DNA of 64,000 nt from NCBI RefSeq assembly GCF_032362555.1, contig NC_083507.1:1677001-1741000 (forward strand), given 5' to 3'. Positions 40,301-50,710 of the stretch are shown here, piece after piece. This DNA is from Amyelois transitella (Eukaryota; Arthropoda; Insecta; Lepidoptera; Pyralidae). The translations under genes were made by a program, and so were the position numbers. The first letter of the stretch is position 1. The number at the start of each line of letters is the position of its first letter. The notes under the pieces were generated by a model. The model worked only from the letters and a program-made list of their open reading frames with translations. It ran no database searches and was not told where the DNA came from.

Positions 40301-43300
40301 CTACTCCACAAAGGATATATGTACATGTGACCGTATATGAATATAATAATAATATAGAAGGACACATGTTCACGCCCGTCCTACAAGACATTAAAAATTT
40401 ACGAGTTATAATAAATATATAAATCGTTTACATACATACATACGTACATATAAAAACTGAATGGCCTCGTTCAGCTGTTGAGATTTAAATAGTGACAGCC
40501 CATCGCCTAAAAGAAGAATCTCAAGTTTATACGTCTATCCCTTAGTCGCCTTTTACGACACCCATGGGAATGAGAGGGAGTGGTCCTATTCTTTTTTTTT
40601 TTCATTGGTGCCGGGAATATATATAACACTATATCTATATATATAACTAGAATGTAACGATTTATATATATTATATATATATTTATACATATAAATCGTT
40701 TTCTACACAAAATACTCGTACATACCTCCGCCTCGCATAAGGCGAGTGATTGGGATAATCTCCTTCGAGACTAGCTGGTTGAGAGCTGCTGCCGCCTGCG
40801 TTGCTCTGTGTAGCCCACCATGCTCTGTTCAGTGATAAATTTGTTATTTTTTTTATATACGTATATATATGTATATACTAGCTGTGCCCGCGACTTCGTC
40901 CGCGTGGATAGTTGTTTTTGGGCATCATTGAAGCCCTTAAGGATGAATAATTTTCCCTGTTTTTTTTTTCACATATTCCATTATTTATTTGCCACTCCAC
41001 TCCATCTCTGTCCCACGGATGTCTTAAATGGCGACTAAGGGGTACGCATTTAAACTTGGGATTCATCTTTTAGGCGATGAGCTAGCAACCTGTCACTATT
41101 TGAATCTCAATTCTATCTTAAAGCCAAACGGCTGAACGTGGCCTGTCAGTCTTTTCAAGACTGTTGGCTCTGTCTACCCCGCAAGGGATATAGACGTGAT
41201 TATATGTATGATTACATGATGACAGTCACCTAGTTGGCGTCGGCGTGACTTGCTCAGGTATCCAGTGCTGCGAGCTGGTGACAAAGTTCCTCGCGGGCTG
41301 CGGCGTCCGCGGCGACTCCGCCCCGCCGCCGTCGCCGCAGCCCCGGCCGAGGCCCTGGCCGGGAGGTCTGACCGCGTACGCGGCGCTCGTGACCGCCGCG
41401 TCCCGGTCGCCGTCGGCTCTGACCGCCCCGTTGATCGGCAGCGACGCGTACCACGACTCGACGGACACGGAACTGTGTGCGGATTTCACTACGAACGGGT
41501 GTTCTAGAAGCTTCGCGTACTTGGGACGCTGACGGTAGTTTTTGGTTAGGCTGGAATGGAAATTGAATTATCAGATATGTAGTTATAATATAATGTGCCA
41601 TGTGGTTCCTGACACTAATAAAAAAAAAGGAATAGGACTACTCCATCTTTACCATGGATGTCGTAAAAGGCGACTAAGGGATTGGATTACAAACTCAGGA
41701 TTCTTCTTTTAGGCGATGAACTAACAACCTGTCACTATTTGAATGTGTCACTAGTTGATATAGACGTGATGATATGTGTATATGTGATATGAGATATAAA
41801 TATCATGGTCCGATCCGTGAAAGTTGTGAATCGAGAACTCTCTTGAGCGATAAGAGCTAGGTTTTAAATATATACATAAATAAATCACGCTCCTTTCCCG
41901 GGGGAGTAGGCAGAGACTACATATTTCCACTTGCCACGATCCCTGCGTACCTTTTTTCGCATAGGTCCTAAATACGAGAAGGGAATGAAAATTCGTAGAA
42001 ACTTTGCTTGCGCGATTTAGTATTTACGCCGCCATTTTCATGGCTTAGATAGTGCTTTAACATAACAAAAAAAAAAGACTAAATATTTTTTTTATTAATT
42101 TAAAAGTCGCAATTATTAAAAAATGATAACTGTCAAATCACTAGACCAAAAATACAAAGAGGCTAATTATCAAATGATTTGGTTGTTCCAAATAATCCAC
42201 TTACCATTGTGAAACGAACGATTTGAACTCTTGTGAGAAATCGCTGTCGTCGGGCAGCTGAGGCGGATCGTCCGCTATTACCTGTCAAATATACAAACAA
42301 AATAAAATATAGCAAAGAAAATATAATATAGCTATAGAAACAATTATACACGTGGCATATTTATATTATATTACTATAAATAATATTAGTATACATACAT
42401 ACATACATATGATCACGTCTATATCCCCTGCGGGGTAGACAGAGCCAACAGTCTTGAAAAGACTGAATGGCCAAGTTCAGCTATTTGGCTTAATGATAGA
42501 ACCGAGATTCAAATAGTGACAGGTTGCTAGCCCATCGCCTAAAAGAGGAATCCTAAGTTTATAAGCCTATCCCTTAGTCGCCTTTTACGACATCCATGGG
42601 AAAGAGATGGAGTGGTCCTATTCTTTTTTGTAATAGTGCCGGGAACCACACGGCACTATTACAAAACACGGCACGGCAATATTAGTATAATATATACTTT
42701 TAATATATACTTTATATAGTATATATTATTTATTACCTATTTATATTTATTACCTGTCAAATAAACAAAGAATATATTATGTGTAAAAAAAAGGGGACAG
42801 TGCGAGTGCGAGTTGAACCCGCGTGAAGAGGGTTCCGTACGATGTCGATACCTATCATGTTTTTTTTTTAATCTGACCCAATATTGAGTGATTTACCATG
42901 TTATTTTAATATCATGGACTTCTTATAGGTTTTCCTATAATCTATAAGGAGAAAACTAATTTCTGTATTTTTTCAATATATTATATTTATTCAATATATA
43001 ATATTCGTTTTTTTTTTCAATTTTTTTTGTATATTTTGCAGTTTTCAGAATTTTTTTTTTAATTTTCCCTTCCCCCCCAAAAATTACCCCCATATACAAA
43101 TTTCATCTGCTCACGTCACACCTCTGTGTTTAGGTCACAGGAATAGGGTACCGGACAACTTTTCAGATTGTGTTTAAAAATAATATTTATTTATTTATAT
43201 ATCCATAAAAAATATTATTTTAAATAAATAAATCTTTCGGAGTATTTAAAAACGTCAAAAACGTAATTTATTTAAAATTGCGAAAACAGCACTTTACGTC

Positions 43301-46300
43301 AATTCAAATCGCGTGACGTCATATGTTTGGAAAACAAACTACAAGCCCTATTACAAGTGATCAGTGCTTGGATAATTTAAGTATTTTCTCGCAGATCTAG
43401 AAACATGCAAAACCCATAAATATCTAACCTTTAAAATCATAGAAAAAAAACATATGTGAAAATAACTTTGTAAACAATGAAACTAGTTTTAGGTTATGTT
43501 TTCGTTTGTTATTTCTTCAATCATTTCTGTTGTTAAGATAAACAAAAAGAGGTTGAAATACTTACACAAATGTTTTCACATTGCTAAATTCAGCAAAATA
43601 AAAGTCGGTATTAGTGGCAAAGAAACTGCCGACCATGAAAATATCAATCTTTTGGGAGATTTCTATTGTCGGCTTGTAACCTTGTTCCATGATAAAAGCT
43701 TGATAAGCGGCTTCAGGCACTTGCGACAACTTCTGTTATGAGTAAAGTCCTTCAATTCGTAACTAATTACAATTAAATATTTTTTGAAACATGCAAATAA
43801 ATCGTAGAATAACTCGAAATAACATACAAAGCAGTGTTGTTTACTTATCACTCATTACGTATGACGTCACCCACTGTGATTGGTGTTTGGGTTCTTACGC
43901 TGCACAGATAAAAAATATTGGATTTTTGCAATTTTATTTATTGATTTAAAATTATAAATCATTGTTATTTATTAAAAATCTTTATTAAGTGATGTTCTTG
44001 TATAACAAACTTTATTTTAAAACACAACTTATATTTTTTTTCGATTACTGTCCGGTACCCTATTGATATGTGTACCAAATTTCAACTTAATCGGTCTAAT
44101 AGATTCGGAGATAATTGACTGTAAGCGACGGACGGACAGACACACGAGTGATCCTATAAGGGTTCCGTTTTTGTATTCAGACGTGCGGAACCCTAATTAT
44201 ACATATATGGCATATTTGAATAATGAAAATAAGTTTCCTTAAAAAAACTGAATTTTTGTGCAGCTCAACGGTATTGTTTTAGGTACAAATTACTGGGTAT
44301 AATTTATTTCTGATAAACTTGGATCTAGAATTTAATCTATATATGTATTTACAATATATACACATATATTATCACGTCTATATCCCATGCGGGATAGACA
44401 GAGCCAAGTCTTGAAAATACTGATCCGGCACGTTCAGCTGTTTGGCTTACTGATAGAATTGAGATATATATAAAGTGACATGTTGCTAGCCTGTCGCCTA
44501 AAAGAAGAATCCCAAATTTATAAGCCAATCCCTTAGTCGCCTTTTACGACATCCATGGGAAAGAGATGGAGTGGTTATATTCTTTTTTTCATTGGTGCCG
44601 GTAACCACACGGCATATATATTTATTACAAATAATAATATTGCGCCGTGTGGTTCCCGGCACCAATAAAAAAAAAAGACCACCAGCTCAATCATCAAAAG
44701 ACTGAATTGCCACGTTCAGCTGGAACCCGACCCATCAGTCTTCCTAAAACCGCTGGCCCTAACCACCCCGCAAGGGATATAGACGTGATCATCATACGTA
44801 TATAGAGCGAATGCTGGCCGGCCCTCACCCTGGTGAGCACCTCGAAGTCGTTGTGGCAGTCCCTGTAGGGGAACACGCCCGTGGCGAGCTCCACGAGGGA
44901 GATCCCGAGGGACCACACGTCCGCTCGGATGTCGTAATCCGGCCGTGTGGGGTCCGGCGGGTCTATACGTTCAGGCTGTAAAAAGGTCAATAATCGTTCA
45001 ATTGGCATGATGACGATTTTTTTTTGTTTTGTAGTTAATTTAGTTTCGGAACAACTAAAACATTGGTCAAATAATGGCATCAATTAACAATAATCTACCT
45101 GAGATATACGAAGATACTACTACGATACGATACGATACTACTGAGATACACATTATTTGGACTAGTCCTAAACGCTACTAAAGTGTGACGTCACACTAGA
45201 GTTACTTGTTCGCGAAATGAACTTCATTTGTATGGCAGCTCCCTTAATTATTGCGTTAATAAATATGATGTCTTAATAAAAGTTATTCCAAATTTTATTT
45301 ATTCACTCCTGACATAGTTACTTTTAAATGTTTTTGAATTTTGTAAATGGACGATCCCATCGTACTTTGAATGAATATAAAACACATAGGGCGTCAAAAT
45401 TAAAACTAAAAATTTGCATAACGTATTTGATTACCTGTATTGTATTATGTAATTAACTAATTAATATTATTTTAAGACCTTGTCATCATCCCTATTGTAT
45501 ATTATAAACATAATGGGCAAGATGAGAAACGAACTTCCTCTGATTGGTCTGGGTGTTGGATGTTTATCTATCTAAGTGTTTATTATAAAAATATAGTATC
45601 GTTGAGTTGGTATGTGGTATCTCGTAACACAAGTGTCGAACTTACTTCGAGGCTAACTCAATCTGTGTAATTTGTCCCGTATATATTTATTTAATTATTA
45701 TCAAACCAGCTTTTACTGGCATCTTCACCAGCGCGAATTAAACGCCACCTACAAAAGAATACAGGATTTTCGCGTTTCTCAGACCTACTCAATATTATGC
45801 TCACAAAATTTAATGAGAATCGGTGAAGCCGTTTCGGAGGAGTACGGGAACGAACATTGTGACACAAGAATTTTATATATAAGATATAGATATATACATA
45901 CTTATATATAGCGCCAGGAGTATACAACTGGCACAAGCACAACTATTGTAAACTTTAGATACCCAATAAATACATACATACATATGTTCACGTCTATATC
46001 CCTTGCGGGGGTAGACAGAGCAAACAGTCTTGAAAAGACTGAACGGCCACGTTAAGCTATTTGGCATAATGATAGAATTGAGATTCAAATAGTGACAGGT
46101 TGCTAGCCCATCGCCCAAAAAAAGAATCCCAAGCTTGTATGCCTATCCCTTAGTCGCCTTTTACGACATCCATGGGAAACAGACGGAGTGGTCCTATTCT
46201 TTTTCGTATCGGTGCCGGGAACCACGCGGCGCAAACAACCAACCAAAAAAAAAATTTTTTTTCTTTTTAAATTGAATAACAACACATTACTCCACCTACC

Positions 46301-49300
46301 GCCATGTAAGCCGCGCAGCCGGCGCTCCTGGTCTTCGCCTTGGAGTCGACCAGCCGGCCGCTGATGCCGAAGTCGCACAGTTTGACGTTGCCCCGCGCGT
46401 CAAGCAGTATGTTGCTGGGCTTCACGTCGCGGTGGATGACGCCGTGAGTGTCCTTCAGGTACGACAGCGCGTTGACAGTCTGCGACATAAACAAAAAAAA
46501 AAAAATACAGCCTGTAGCAAAAAAAAAAAAAATAAAAAAAAAAATCGCTTCTCTGTAAAGTCGGTTTACTGATGAAAGTTGAACGTCAGACAACGTCTCA
46601 AGAAAATACTGATGGAATATGGTAGCATTTTTGAAAAGAAAATTTTAATTTCATCTGTTTAATAGATTTGTATGTATGTACATATATAGAGAAGGAGGTA
46701 TACGTTGCCGAACGCGAAGGCCGATTGTGCCTCTTTGTCGCTCGTTCCGCGCTCTCGCTTGCACTTCGAGTCTTACATGGAACGCTTCAGAGCGAGGTAA
46801 CGCCGCATGAGTCATGCTTTTTCGTGCCTGCAGCCGGCTCAATCGAATTATAACACGTTGTCACGTCAAAAAAATTCCAATTAGCGTCATTTACTACATC
46901 AACTCGGCTTAGACTAGAATAAAATAGATTTATTTCCAAAATTAGATACAAGGCATCACTTATTGACGTCACATCACTTAAATCTAATTATAACTACTTC
47001 CGCTTACAAAGCGCATGTGTAGAAGGAGCGGCGGAACAAACTACACTGCACCTTTCGAAAAGATTAATTCAGTTGACTTTCCATCGTAGGCGCGCCAACT
47101 TCAGTAACTTGTCGAAACATGTCTCCATCAGTTCCTTGCAGATCCACACATCCGCATCCGTCACGAAGCAGCCTAGACATCACCTTATGTAAATGATATA
47201 CTAGAACTCACCGCTACAGTGACTTTCCCTAGTATCGGCTCTGGTATAGGAGCGCCGAGCCTCTTCAGCAGCTTGTCGAAGCAAGTCTCCATCAGTTCCA
47301 TGCAGATCCACACGTCTGCATCCGTCACGAAGCAGCCTAGAGATCACCTAATGTAAATGATATACTAGACTCACCGCTACAGTGACTTTCCCTAGTATCG
47401 GCTCTGGTATGGGAGCGCCGAGCCTCTTCAGCAGCTTGTCGAAACATGTCTCCATCAGTTCCATGCAGATCCACACGTCCGCGTCCATCACGACGCAGCC
47501 GAGACATCACCTAATGTAAATGATATACTAGACTCACCGCTACAGTGACTTTCCCTAGTATCGGCTCTGGTATAGGAGCGCCGAGCCTCTTCAGCAGCTT
47601 GTCGAAACATGTCTCCATCAGTTCCATGCAGATCCACACGTCCGCGTCCGTCACGAAGCAGCCGAGACATCGTACGATATACGGACACCCGTGCGAACGG
47701 ACTACCACGTCCAGATCCATCAGAATACGTTTGGTCTCCTCCGAGTTGCCAGATCGCCGCATTTGCTGTAAGAAAATAACGCCGATTATTTAAAATTAGA
47801 GGCCGCCCGCGACTTCGTCCGCATGGAAAACCTAGCTCGGAACTCCGGGATAAAAATTAGCCTATATGTTATTCTGGATCTTCAGCTACCTACATACCAA
47901 GTTTCATCGTGATCGGTTCAGTAGTTTTTGCGTGAAAGAGTAACAAACATCCATACTGACATACCCACAAATTAGTAGGATTTCGCAAGAAAGTAGTAAG
48001 CTACAAACTGTTCGCGCTAACAGTAGTTGCACGGGCTCTGATAGTTAACGCGACGCCAGCTGCGAGAACGCGCTCTGCAGGCTCGGCGTTTTATTTCCCC
48101 AGCCCCACGTTGGGCGCCACTGTGACGTTTAGGTGAAACGACTTTCATTCATATTTTAATTAATTTTTGACATGATTTAACGCAAATACTGTTAAAACAG
48201 AGCACCAATAATAATTGGCAAGGTTTTGTGTTGTTAAAATTCCTAAGTACTCGTATTTAATTCACCTCTTTTCCGGAGGGACACCTCCGGAAAAGCGGCG
48301 TAATTTTGATGATGTGATATTTTTAAGTATGTATGATCTTCAAGGGTTAATATAGCTTCAAGTCCCAATATACATATTTATTTTGTATATATTTCCTCTT
48401 TAGCAACCTGTCACTATTCGAAACATTACTCAATTCAATCACTATCATCAAGCCAAAAAGCTGAACGTGGCCTATTAGTTTTTCAAGACTGTTTGTTGGC
48501 CCTGTCTACCCCGCAAGGGATATAGACGTGACTAAATATATGTATTTTTGTATATATATTGTACCTTAACGGCAATGACGGCACCCGACGGCCTGTGTAG
48601 CATCTTAACAACATGTCCACAGGTCCCGCTGCCAAGCTCGCCTAAAAGTTCCAAGTCATCCACATTGGAACTGTATTCTGTGCCGTCAACATTTAGTTTG
48701 CCGCTCACCTGAAACATACATACATTTTTTTTAACTTTGATGATAGTAATTATCGATGAATAATTTTCGAAAATAGATCTCATTATGTATTCAATTGTGT
48801 GCCGTGTGGTTTCCGGCACTTTAATAGAACCACTCCATACCTTTCACATGGATGTCGTGAAAGACGACTAAGGGATAGGCGTGAAAACTTGGGATTCCTG
48901 TCAGTATTTGAATTTTAATTCCATCATAAACCATACAATTGAACACGGTCTTTCAGTCTTTTATTGACGGTTGGCTCTGTCTACCCGCAAGTGATATAGA
49001 CATGCACATGACGACATGTACATATGTATGTTATTCAAATTCTTTTATTGTTAATTTATTTAAAGTGTTCAATAAATTCACCTTGTACACCTCACGCATC
49101 CTATACTCTGTTTCTGTGGCTTGTGGCGTAGTACGAGGTGGAAACGCCAACATTTCCCTGTTCGACGCAAACATTGTGGCTGTAACAATTAAGCGCTTTC
49201 TTATATGAAATGTTGGTATACCGGGTCCAATGTGGATGTCCTTCTAGATAGCTGACTGAGTAACCCAGGATTCGGTGCTCAAATCAACCTATGTTACATA

Positions 49301-50710
49301 TACAGTATATATTTATGTAGACATTTAAAGCAAATAAATAAATTTGAAAAAAGAGACCTCTATCAAAAGTGCACCCTGTATTGTTGAGAATGATTTAGTT
49401 TTTTGGAGATGTTGAAGGTGTACCTAGTTATATGGGCCGACTGGCCTTTCATTGTTTGTGACTATAAGCTGAGGGGCTAACCCCTCAGTCTTAACTTTAT
49501 GCATTATGTAAAGTCTTATAAAAGCAACCAAAAAGCCTGTGTGTGTTGCCTGGCAACCCTATATGTATAGGTATATTATATGCTCCCAATATTAACCACC
49601 CCGAATAGAATAAAAATAAAAGCCAGACAGTTTGGTACCTCCCAGACAGAATTCTACAGAATAGCTCATTAAACATACACAAACAACAAAGCAGGCTGGC
49701 AGGATGCCAACAATGCTTATCTCACATTTTTATATCAAGTTATTTTTTATAAGGGATAGGCTTATAAATTTGGGATAGGCTAGCATCGTGTCACTATTTG
49801 AATCTCAATTCTATCATTTCAAAAAATATTTAAACAACATATTTTTTTAAATTTCTTTGCCTTTGTGGCATCATGATGTTTTTGTCAATTGGTACTGCCC
49901 TGATTTACTTTAATTCAATTATAGTACTATTCAAGTTGGTTACAAGCTAAATAATATAATGCCTATGGGAGACAATGATTTAAATGGTTATTCATAATTC
50001 CCGCTAACATTTTAAGCAATCTGTGAATACAAAAATTTATGATACTAAGGCAAGTCAGATGGATACTTTCTATTTTATAATGTGGACAGTTTGTCAACCA
50101 GCTAGTTAATTAACATAAATCCACAGAATACAATGGCATGTAATCATCAGCATAAAAACAATGTTGGCAGGCACCAACACCACCCACAGTGTGTTCAATG
50201 CCATATTATGCAAATATTTTCACAATGTGCACTCCAGAGTTGTGAGAAGCTGCCAGCGATTATTGAAAAAACCTCACTGTAGAAATAAACAATACATTAT
50301 TACATCAATCATATAGAAAGTAACCTTTGGAATGCCTTTTATTTTAATTGAGACATGTCTAAATTTTCTTTGTAATTATGATGATTATTGTTCTAGTGAA
50401 ATATTAACAATTTTATGAATATTTAAAAGAATTCCCATCTCATCAATACCTTATACATTATCAATAAAAGCTTTTATTGTATGTAGCGATAAAGGGCAGG
50501 GTCATGATAACATTGACATTTTTTTTGTTGTTAGAGCTCGATATTAAATCAAAGTAGAAAATAACAAAGTAACTTACGTCTAGGTCTCCGGGTGTTCCCG
50601 TTTCTGGAAGCCCCAATTCCTCCAGGGCTGGAGAAGCCACTAATACGCATTTCATTTTGGAAGCGTTGTTCTAACCCTCTTAGTTTTCCCTCGATAGTAC
50701 TTTTGGACAT
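31314..50710 (-). CDS. hep: MAP kinase kinase 7 (hemipterous), JNK kinase; C-terminal end unresolved
   Basis: Dual-specificity kinase that phosphorylates JNK. Exons, in order: 50578-50710, 49082-49179, 48565-48708, 47538-47765, 46300-46479, 44829-44975, 42205-42281, 41230-41550, 40080-40134, 39057-39157, 38522-38601, 37851-37932, 34999-35114; phases agree at every junction. ATG at 50710 starts [17 protein letters not shown], like the N-terminus of animal MKK7. Kinase landmarks: glycine loop GSGTCG (103-108), Lys125, HRD Asp219, Asn224, DFG Asp237, activation-loop Ser247 and Thr251 (SKAKT), [13 protein letters not shown] across exons 5-6, and the MAP3K-docking end [13 protein letters not shown]. 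All catalytic residues are present. The tail beyond about residue 360 is rich in Ser, Pro and Arg, including [12 protein letters not shown] 14th exon at 31314-31416 (or to 31438) is tentative: two acceptors give different frames and no stop was located. Confidence 0.93.
31640..33870. other. hep intron, little recognised
   Basis: Mostly AT-rich single-copy sequence. A degenerate S1 is at 32505-32580. No exon could be placed in phase here, though a missing hep exon cannot be excluded. Confidence 0.45.
32505..32580 (-). mobile_element. S1 remnant, degenerate
   Basis: ATAACGTCTTCATTCCCCCA stem-loop relic and GGTAAACAGAGCC. Confidence 0.5.
33871..33990 (+). mobile_element. L2-related 3' end
   Basis: GTGCTGCAGTGTAATTTGTTCC, CTTCTTCTACC, GTTGACGTCATTTAGTG and TTACCTTGTATTCTATTTTA (partly quoted). 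Confidence 0.7.
34370..34475 (+). repeat. Dispersed repeat fragment
   Basis: GAGCCCGGGGTCCGCC and GGTAAGTCAGGTACACC resemble 36940-36995. It imitates an exon with a donor but is repetitive. Confidence 0.45.
34626..34892. repeat. Polypurine/polypyrimidine tract, ~265 bp
   Basis: The plus strand is almost wholly A and G with rare interruptions. The strand matching the hep transcript is therefore a long pyrimidine run, about 110 bases upstream (on the plus axis) of hep exon 34999-35114. Confidence 0.9.
35127..35374 (-). mobile_element. S1, near full length
   Basis: ACATACATATAATTG tail through to GGAACCACACGGCA. It ends 13 bases from the acceptor of hep exon 34999-35114. Confidence 0.85.
35893..36143 (-). 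mobile_element. S1, near full length
   Basis: ACATACATATAGTCAC tail to GTGCCGGAAACCACACGGCAC. Confidence 0.88.
36541..36772 (-). mobile_element. H1 Helitron-like, internally shortened
   Basis: CTAGCTGTGCCCGCGACTTC to TATAATATTAGTACAGA. Confidence 0.85.
36905..37045 (+). repeat. Dispersed repeat fragment
   Basis: GGAGCCCGGGGTATGCC, GAGTCAGGTTTACACAGC and TTTTCTCCCTCACCGTAA. The same family as 34370 and 14745. Confidence 0.5.
37481..37658 (-). mobile_element. RTE 3' fragment
   Basis: CATACATACATAAAATCACG tail and GCCTCTTTCCCGGAGGGGTA, then the C-terminal coding relic with an internal deletion. Confidence 0.85.
37952..38430 (-). mobile_element. S1 split by an inserted L2 copy
   Basis: S1 parts are 37952-38076 and 38316-38430. 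The break falls inside GACAGGTTG|CTAGCCC, and L2 (38077-38315) fills it. Confidence 0.85.
38077..38315 (+). mobile_element. L2 3' end inserted in S1
   Basis: TCTCTCGTCCACATTC start, ATGCTGCAGTGCAGTTTGTT, TTGACGTCAACCAATGTTG and a TTTTGAATTTGAATT tail. Confidence 0.8.
38880..38997 (+). mobile_element. RTE 3' fragment with target duplication
   Basis: Flanked by GTATCTTTTCTTTC at 38866-38879 and 38998-39011. It encodes the last residues of the LINE ORF and lies 46 bases from a hep exon. Confidence 0.88.
39238..39512 (+). mobile_element. S1, near full length with 20-base 5' insert
   Basis: GCCGTGTGGTTCCCGGCACT to TATATAGACGTGACTG plus ATGT tail. Confidence 0.88.
39682..40042 (-). mobile_element. 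S1 split by an RTE insertion
   Basis: S1 parts are 39682-39851 and 39952-40042, interrupted within CTATCC(C/T)TTAGTCGCC. Confidence 0.88.
39852..39951 (+). mobile_element. RTE 3' fragment inserted in S1
   Basis: GATGAAGCGAAGGAAGTATG to GAGGCGTGATTTC plus ATGT tail. The flanks ATCCTTTAGT and ATCCCTTAGT form a target duplication with one mismatch. Confidence 0.85.
40246..40340 (+). mobile_element. S1 3' fragment
   Basis: TTCTATAATTAAGTCAAATA, GAGACTGTTGGCTCTGTCTA and GGATATATGTACATGTGA. Confidence 0.75.
40431..40617 (-). mobile_element. S1, internally deleted
   Basis: CATACATACATACGTACATA tail and body to GGTGCCGGGAA; the 3' stem-loop is missing. Confidence 0.8.
40618..40705. repeat. TA-rich simple sequence with palindromes
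   Basis: Runs of TATATA; AACGATTTATATAT and ATATAAATCGTT are inverted copies. Confidence 0.7.
40878..40990 (-). mobile_element. H1 Helitron-like, truncated by S1
   Basis: CTAGCTGTGCCCGCGACTTC to CACATATTCCATTATTTATT, where S1 begins. Confidence 0.8.
40991..41215 (+). mobile_element. S1, 5'-truncated
   Basis: CACTCCATCTCTGTCCCACG to GGGATATAGACGTGATTATA. It ends 15 bases from hep exon 41230-41550. Confidence 0.85.
41594..41780 (+). mobile_element. S1, middle deleted
   Basis: GTGCCATGTGGTTCCTGACA to GTCACTATTTGAATGTG, then GATATAGACGTGATGATATG. Confidence 0.8.
41872..41950 (-). mobile_element. RTE 3' tail fragment
   Basis: AAATCACGCTCCTTTCCCGG and GCAGAGACTACATATTTCCA. Confidence 0.8.
42394..42677 (-). 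mobile_element. S1, full length, expanded 5' hairpin, target duplication
   Basis: Flanked by AATATTAGTATA at 42382-42393 and 42678-42689. The 5' end folds as TTTTGTAATAGTGCCG (42626-42641) with its exact complement at 42651-42666. Confidence 0.9.
42785..44200. repeat. Interspersed repeat hosting an inserted DNA transposon
   Basis: The outer parts are 42785-43145 (GAGGGTTCCGTACGATG) and 44061-44200 (GACGGACGGACAGACAC, GTGCGGAACCCT), of a type widespread in Lepidoptera. The inner 43146-44060 interrupts it. Confidence 0.6.
43146..44060. mobile_element. DNA transposon-like insert with GGGTACCGGACA ends
   Basis: AATAGGGTACCGGACA at 43142-43157 and its exact complement at 44049-44064. If TA is the target duplication, the terminal repeats are GGGTACCGGACA. 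The 915-bp interior is AT-rich with an 81-codon open frame (43496-43741) of no recognised family, so it is probably non-autonomous. Confidence 0.65.
44365..44616 (-). mobile_element. S1, near full length
   Basis: ACACATATATTATCACGTCT to GGTGCCGGTAACCACACGGCA. Confidence 0.86.
44643..44800 (+). mobile_element. S1, internally deleted, beside a hep splice donor
   Basis: GCCGTGTGGTTCCCGGCACC, then a large deletion to the 3' third and GGGATATAGACGTGATCATC. It ends about 28 bases from the donor of hep exon 44829-44975. Confidence 0.8.
45115..45142. repeat. Short GATAC repeat
   Basis: Four units of (GATAC)n. Confidence 0.7.
45512..45692 (+). mobile_element. S2 (tRNA-derived SINE) body, tRNA part lost
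   Basis: GATGAGAAACGAACTTCCTC, GATTGGTCTGGGT, ATAGTATCGTTGAGTTGGTA and an end in AATTTGTCCCGTATATATTT. It matches 58090-58352 in the opposite sense. Confidence 0.8.
45700..45892 (+). repeat. Dispersed repeat (shared with 56655)
   Basis: TCTCAGACCTACTC, TGCTCACAAAATTTAATGAG, AATCGGTGAAGCCGTTTCGG and GTGACACAAGAATTTTATAT. Confidence 0.65.
45970..46230 (-). mobile_element. S1, near full length
   Basis: ACATACATACATATGTTCAC tail to GGTGCCGGGAACCACGCGGC. Confidence 0.9.
46915..47060 (-). mobile_element. L2-related 3' end
   Basis: AAAATAGATTTATTTCCAAA, TTGACGTCACATCACTTAAA and AACAAACTACACTGCACC in antisense. It abuts the hep exon 4 copies. Confidence 0.75.
47069..47509 (-). pseudogene. Tandem partial copies of hep exon 4 (163-bp period)
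   Basis: Copies of the 3' half of exon 4 plus the start of its intron lie at 47375-47509, 47212-47345 and, degraded, 47069-47184. The duplicated donor edges at 47538, 47375 and 47212 are exactly 163 bases apart. Each of the first two keeps GCG|GTGAGT. They lack the 5' half of the exon (the part with [11 protein letters not shown]), so they cannot replace it. Confidence 0.92.
47800..47982 (-). mobile_element. H2 Helitron-like element
   Basis: GGCCGCCCGCGACTTCGTCC, GGGATAAAAATTAGCC, AGTAGTTTTTGCGTGAAAGA and end TTAGTAGGAT. A second copy is at 56925-57135. Confidence 0.75.
48268..48295. repeat. RTE tail fold-back
   Basis: CTTTTCCGGAGG, loop GACA, CCTCCGGAAAAG: 12-bp perfect arms. The left arm reads as an RTE 3' stem on the minus strand and the right arm as one on the plus strand (then GCGGCGTAATTTTGATG). 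Confidence 0.85.
48403..48545 (+). mobile_element. S1 3' half
   Basis: AGCAACCTGTCACTATTCGA to GGGATATAGACGTGACTAAA. It ends 20 bases from hep exon 48565-48708. Confidence 0.82.
48800..49031 (+). mobile_element. S1, diverged
   Basis: GTGCCGTGTGGTTTCCGGCA to TGATATAGACATGCACATGA. Confidence 0.82.
49210..50570. other. hep intron 1, no other gene
   Basis: AT-rich with an S1 scrap at 49749-49820. No further exon was seen. Confidence 0.5.
49749..49820 (+). mobile_element. S1 middle fragment
   Basis: ATAAGGGATAGGCTTATAAA and GTCACTATTTGAATCTCAAT. Confidence 0.75.

Noticed and set aside
41226..41601. Several overlapping frames of 62-115 codons on both strands
   Set aside because: Shadows of the GC-rich hep exon 41230-41550; only the minus frame with [13 protein letters not shown] is supported.
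47212..47509. Mutually exclusive alternative exons of hep
   Set aside because: The copies lack the exon's 5' half, and the only nearby acceptor (CATTAG) leads to a stop in the kinase frame at the 47212 copy.
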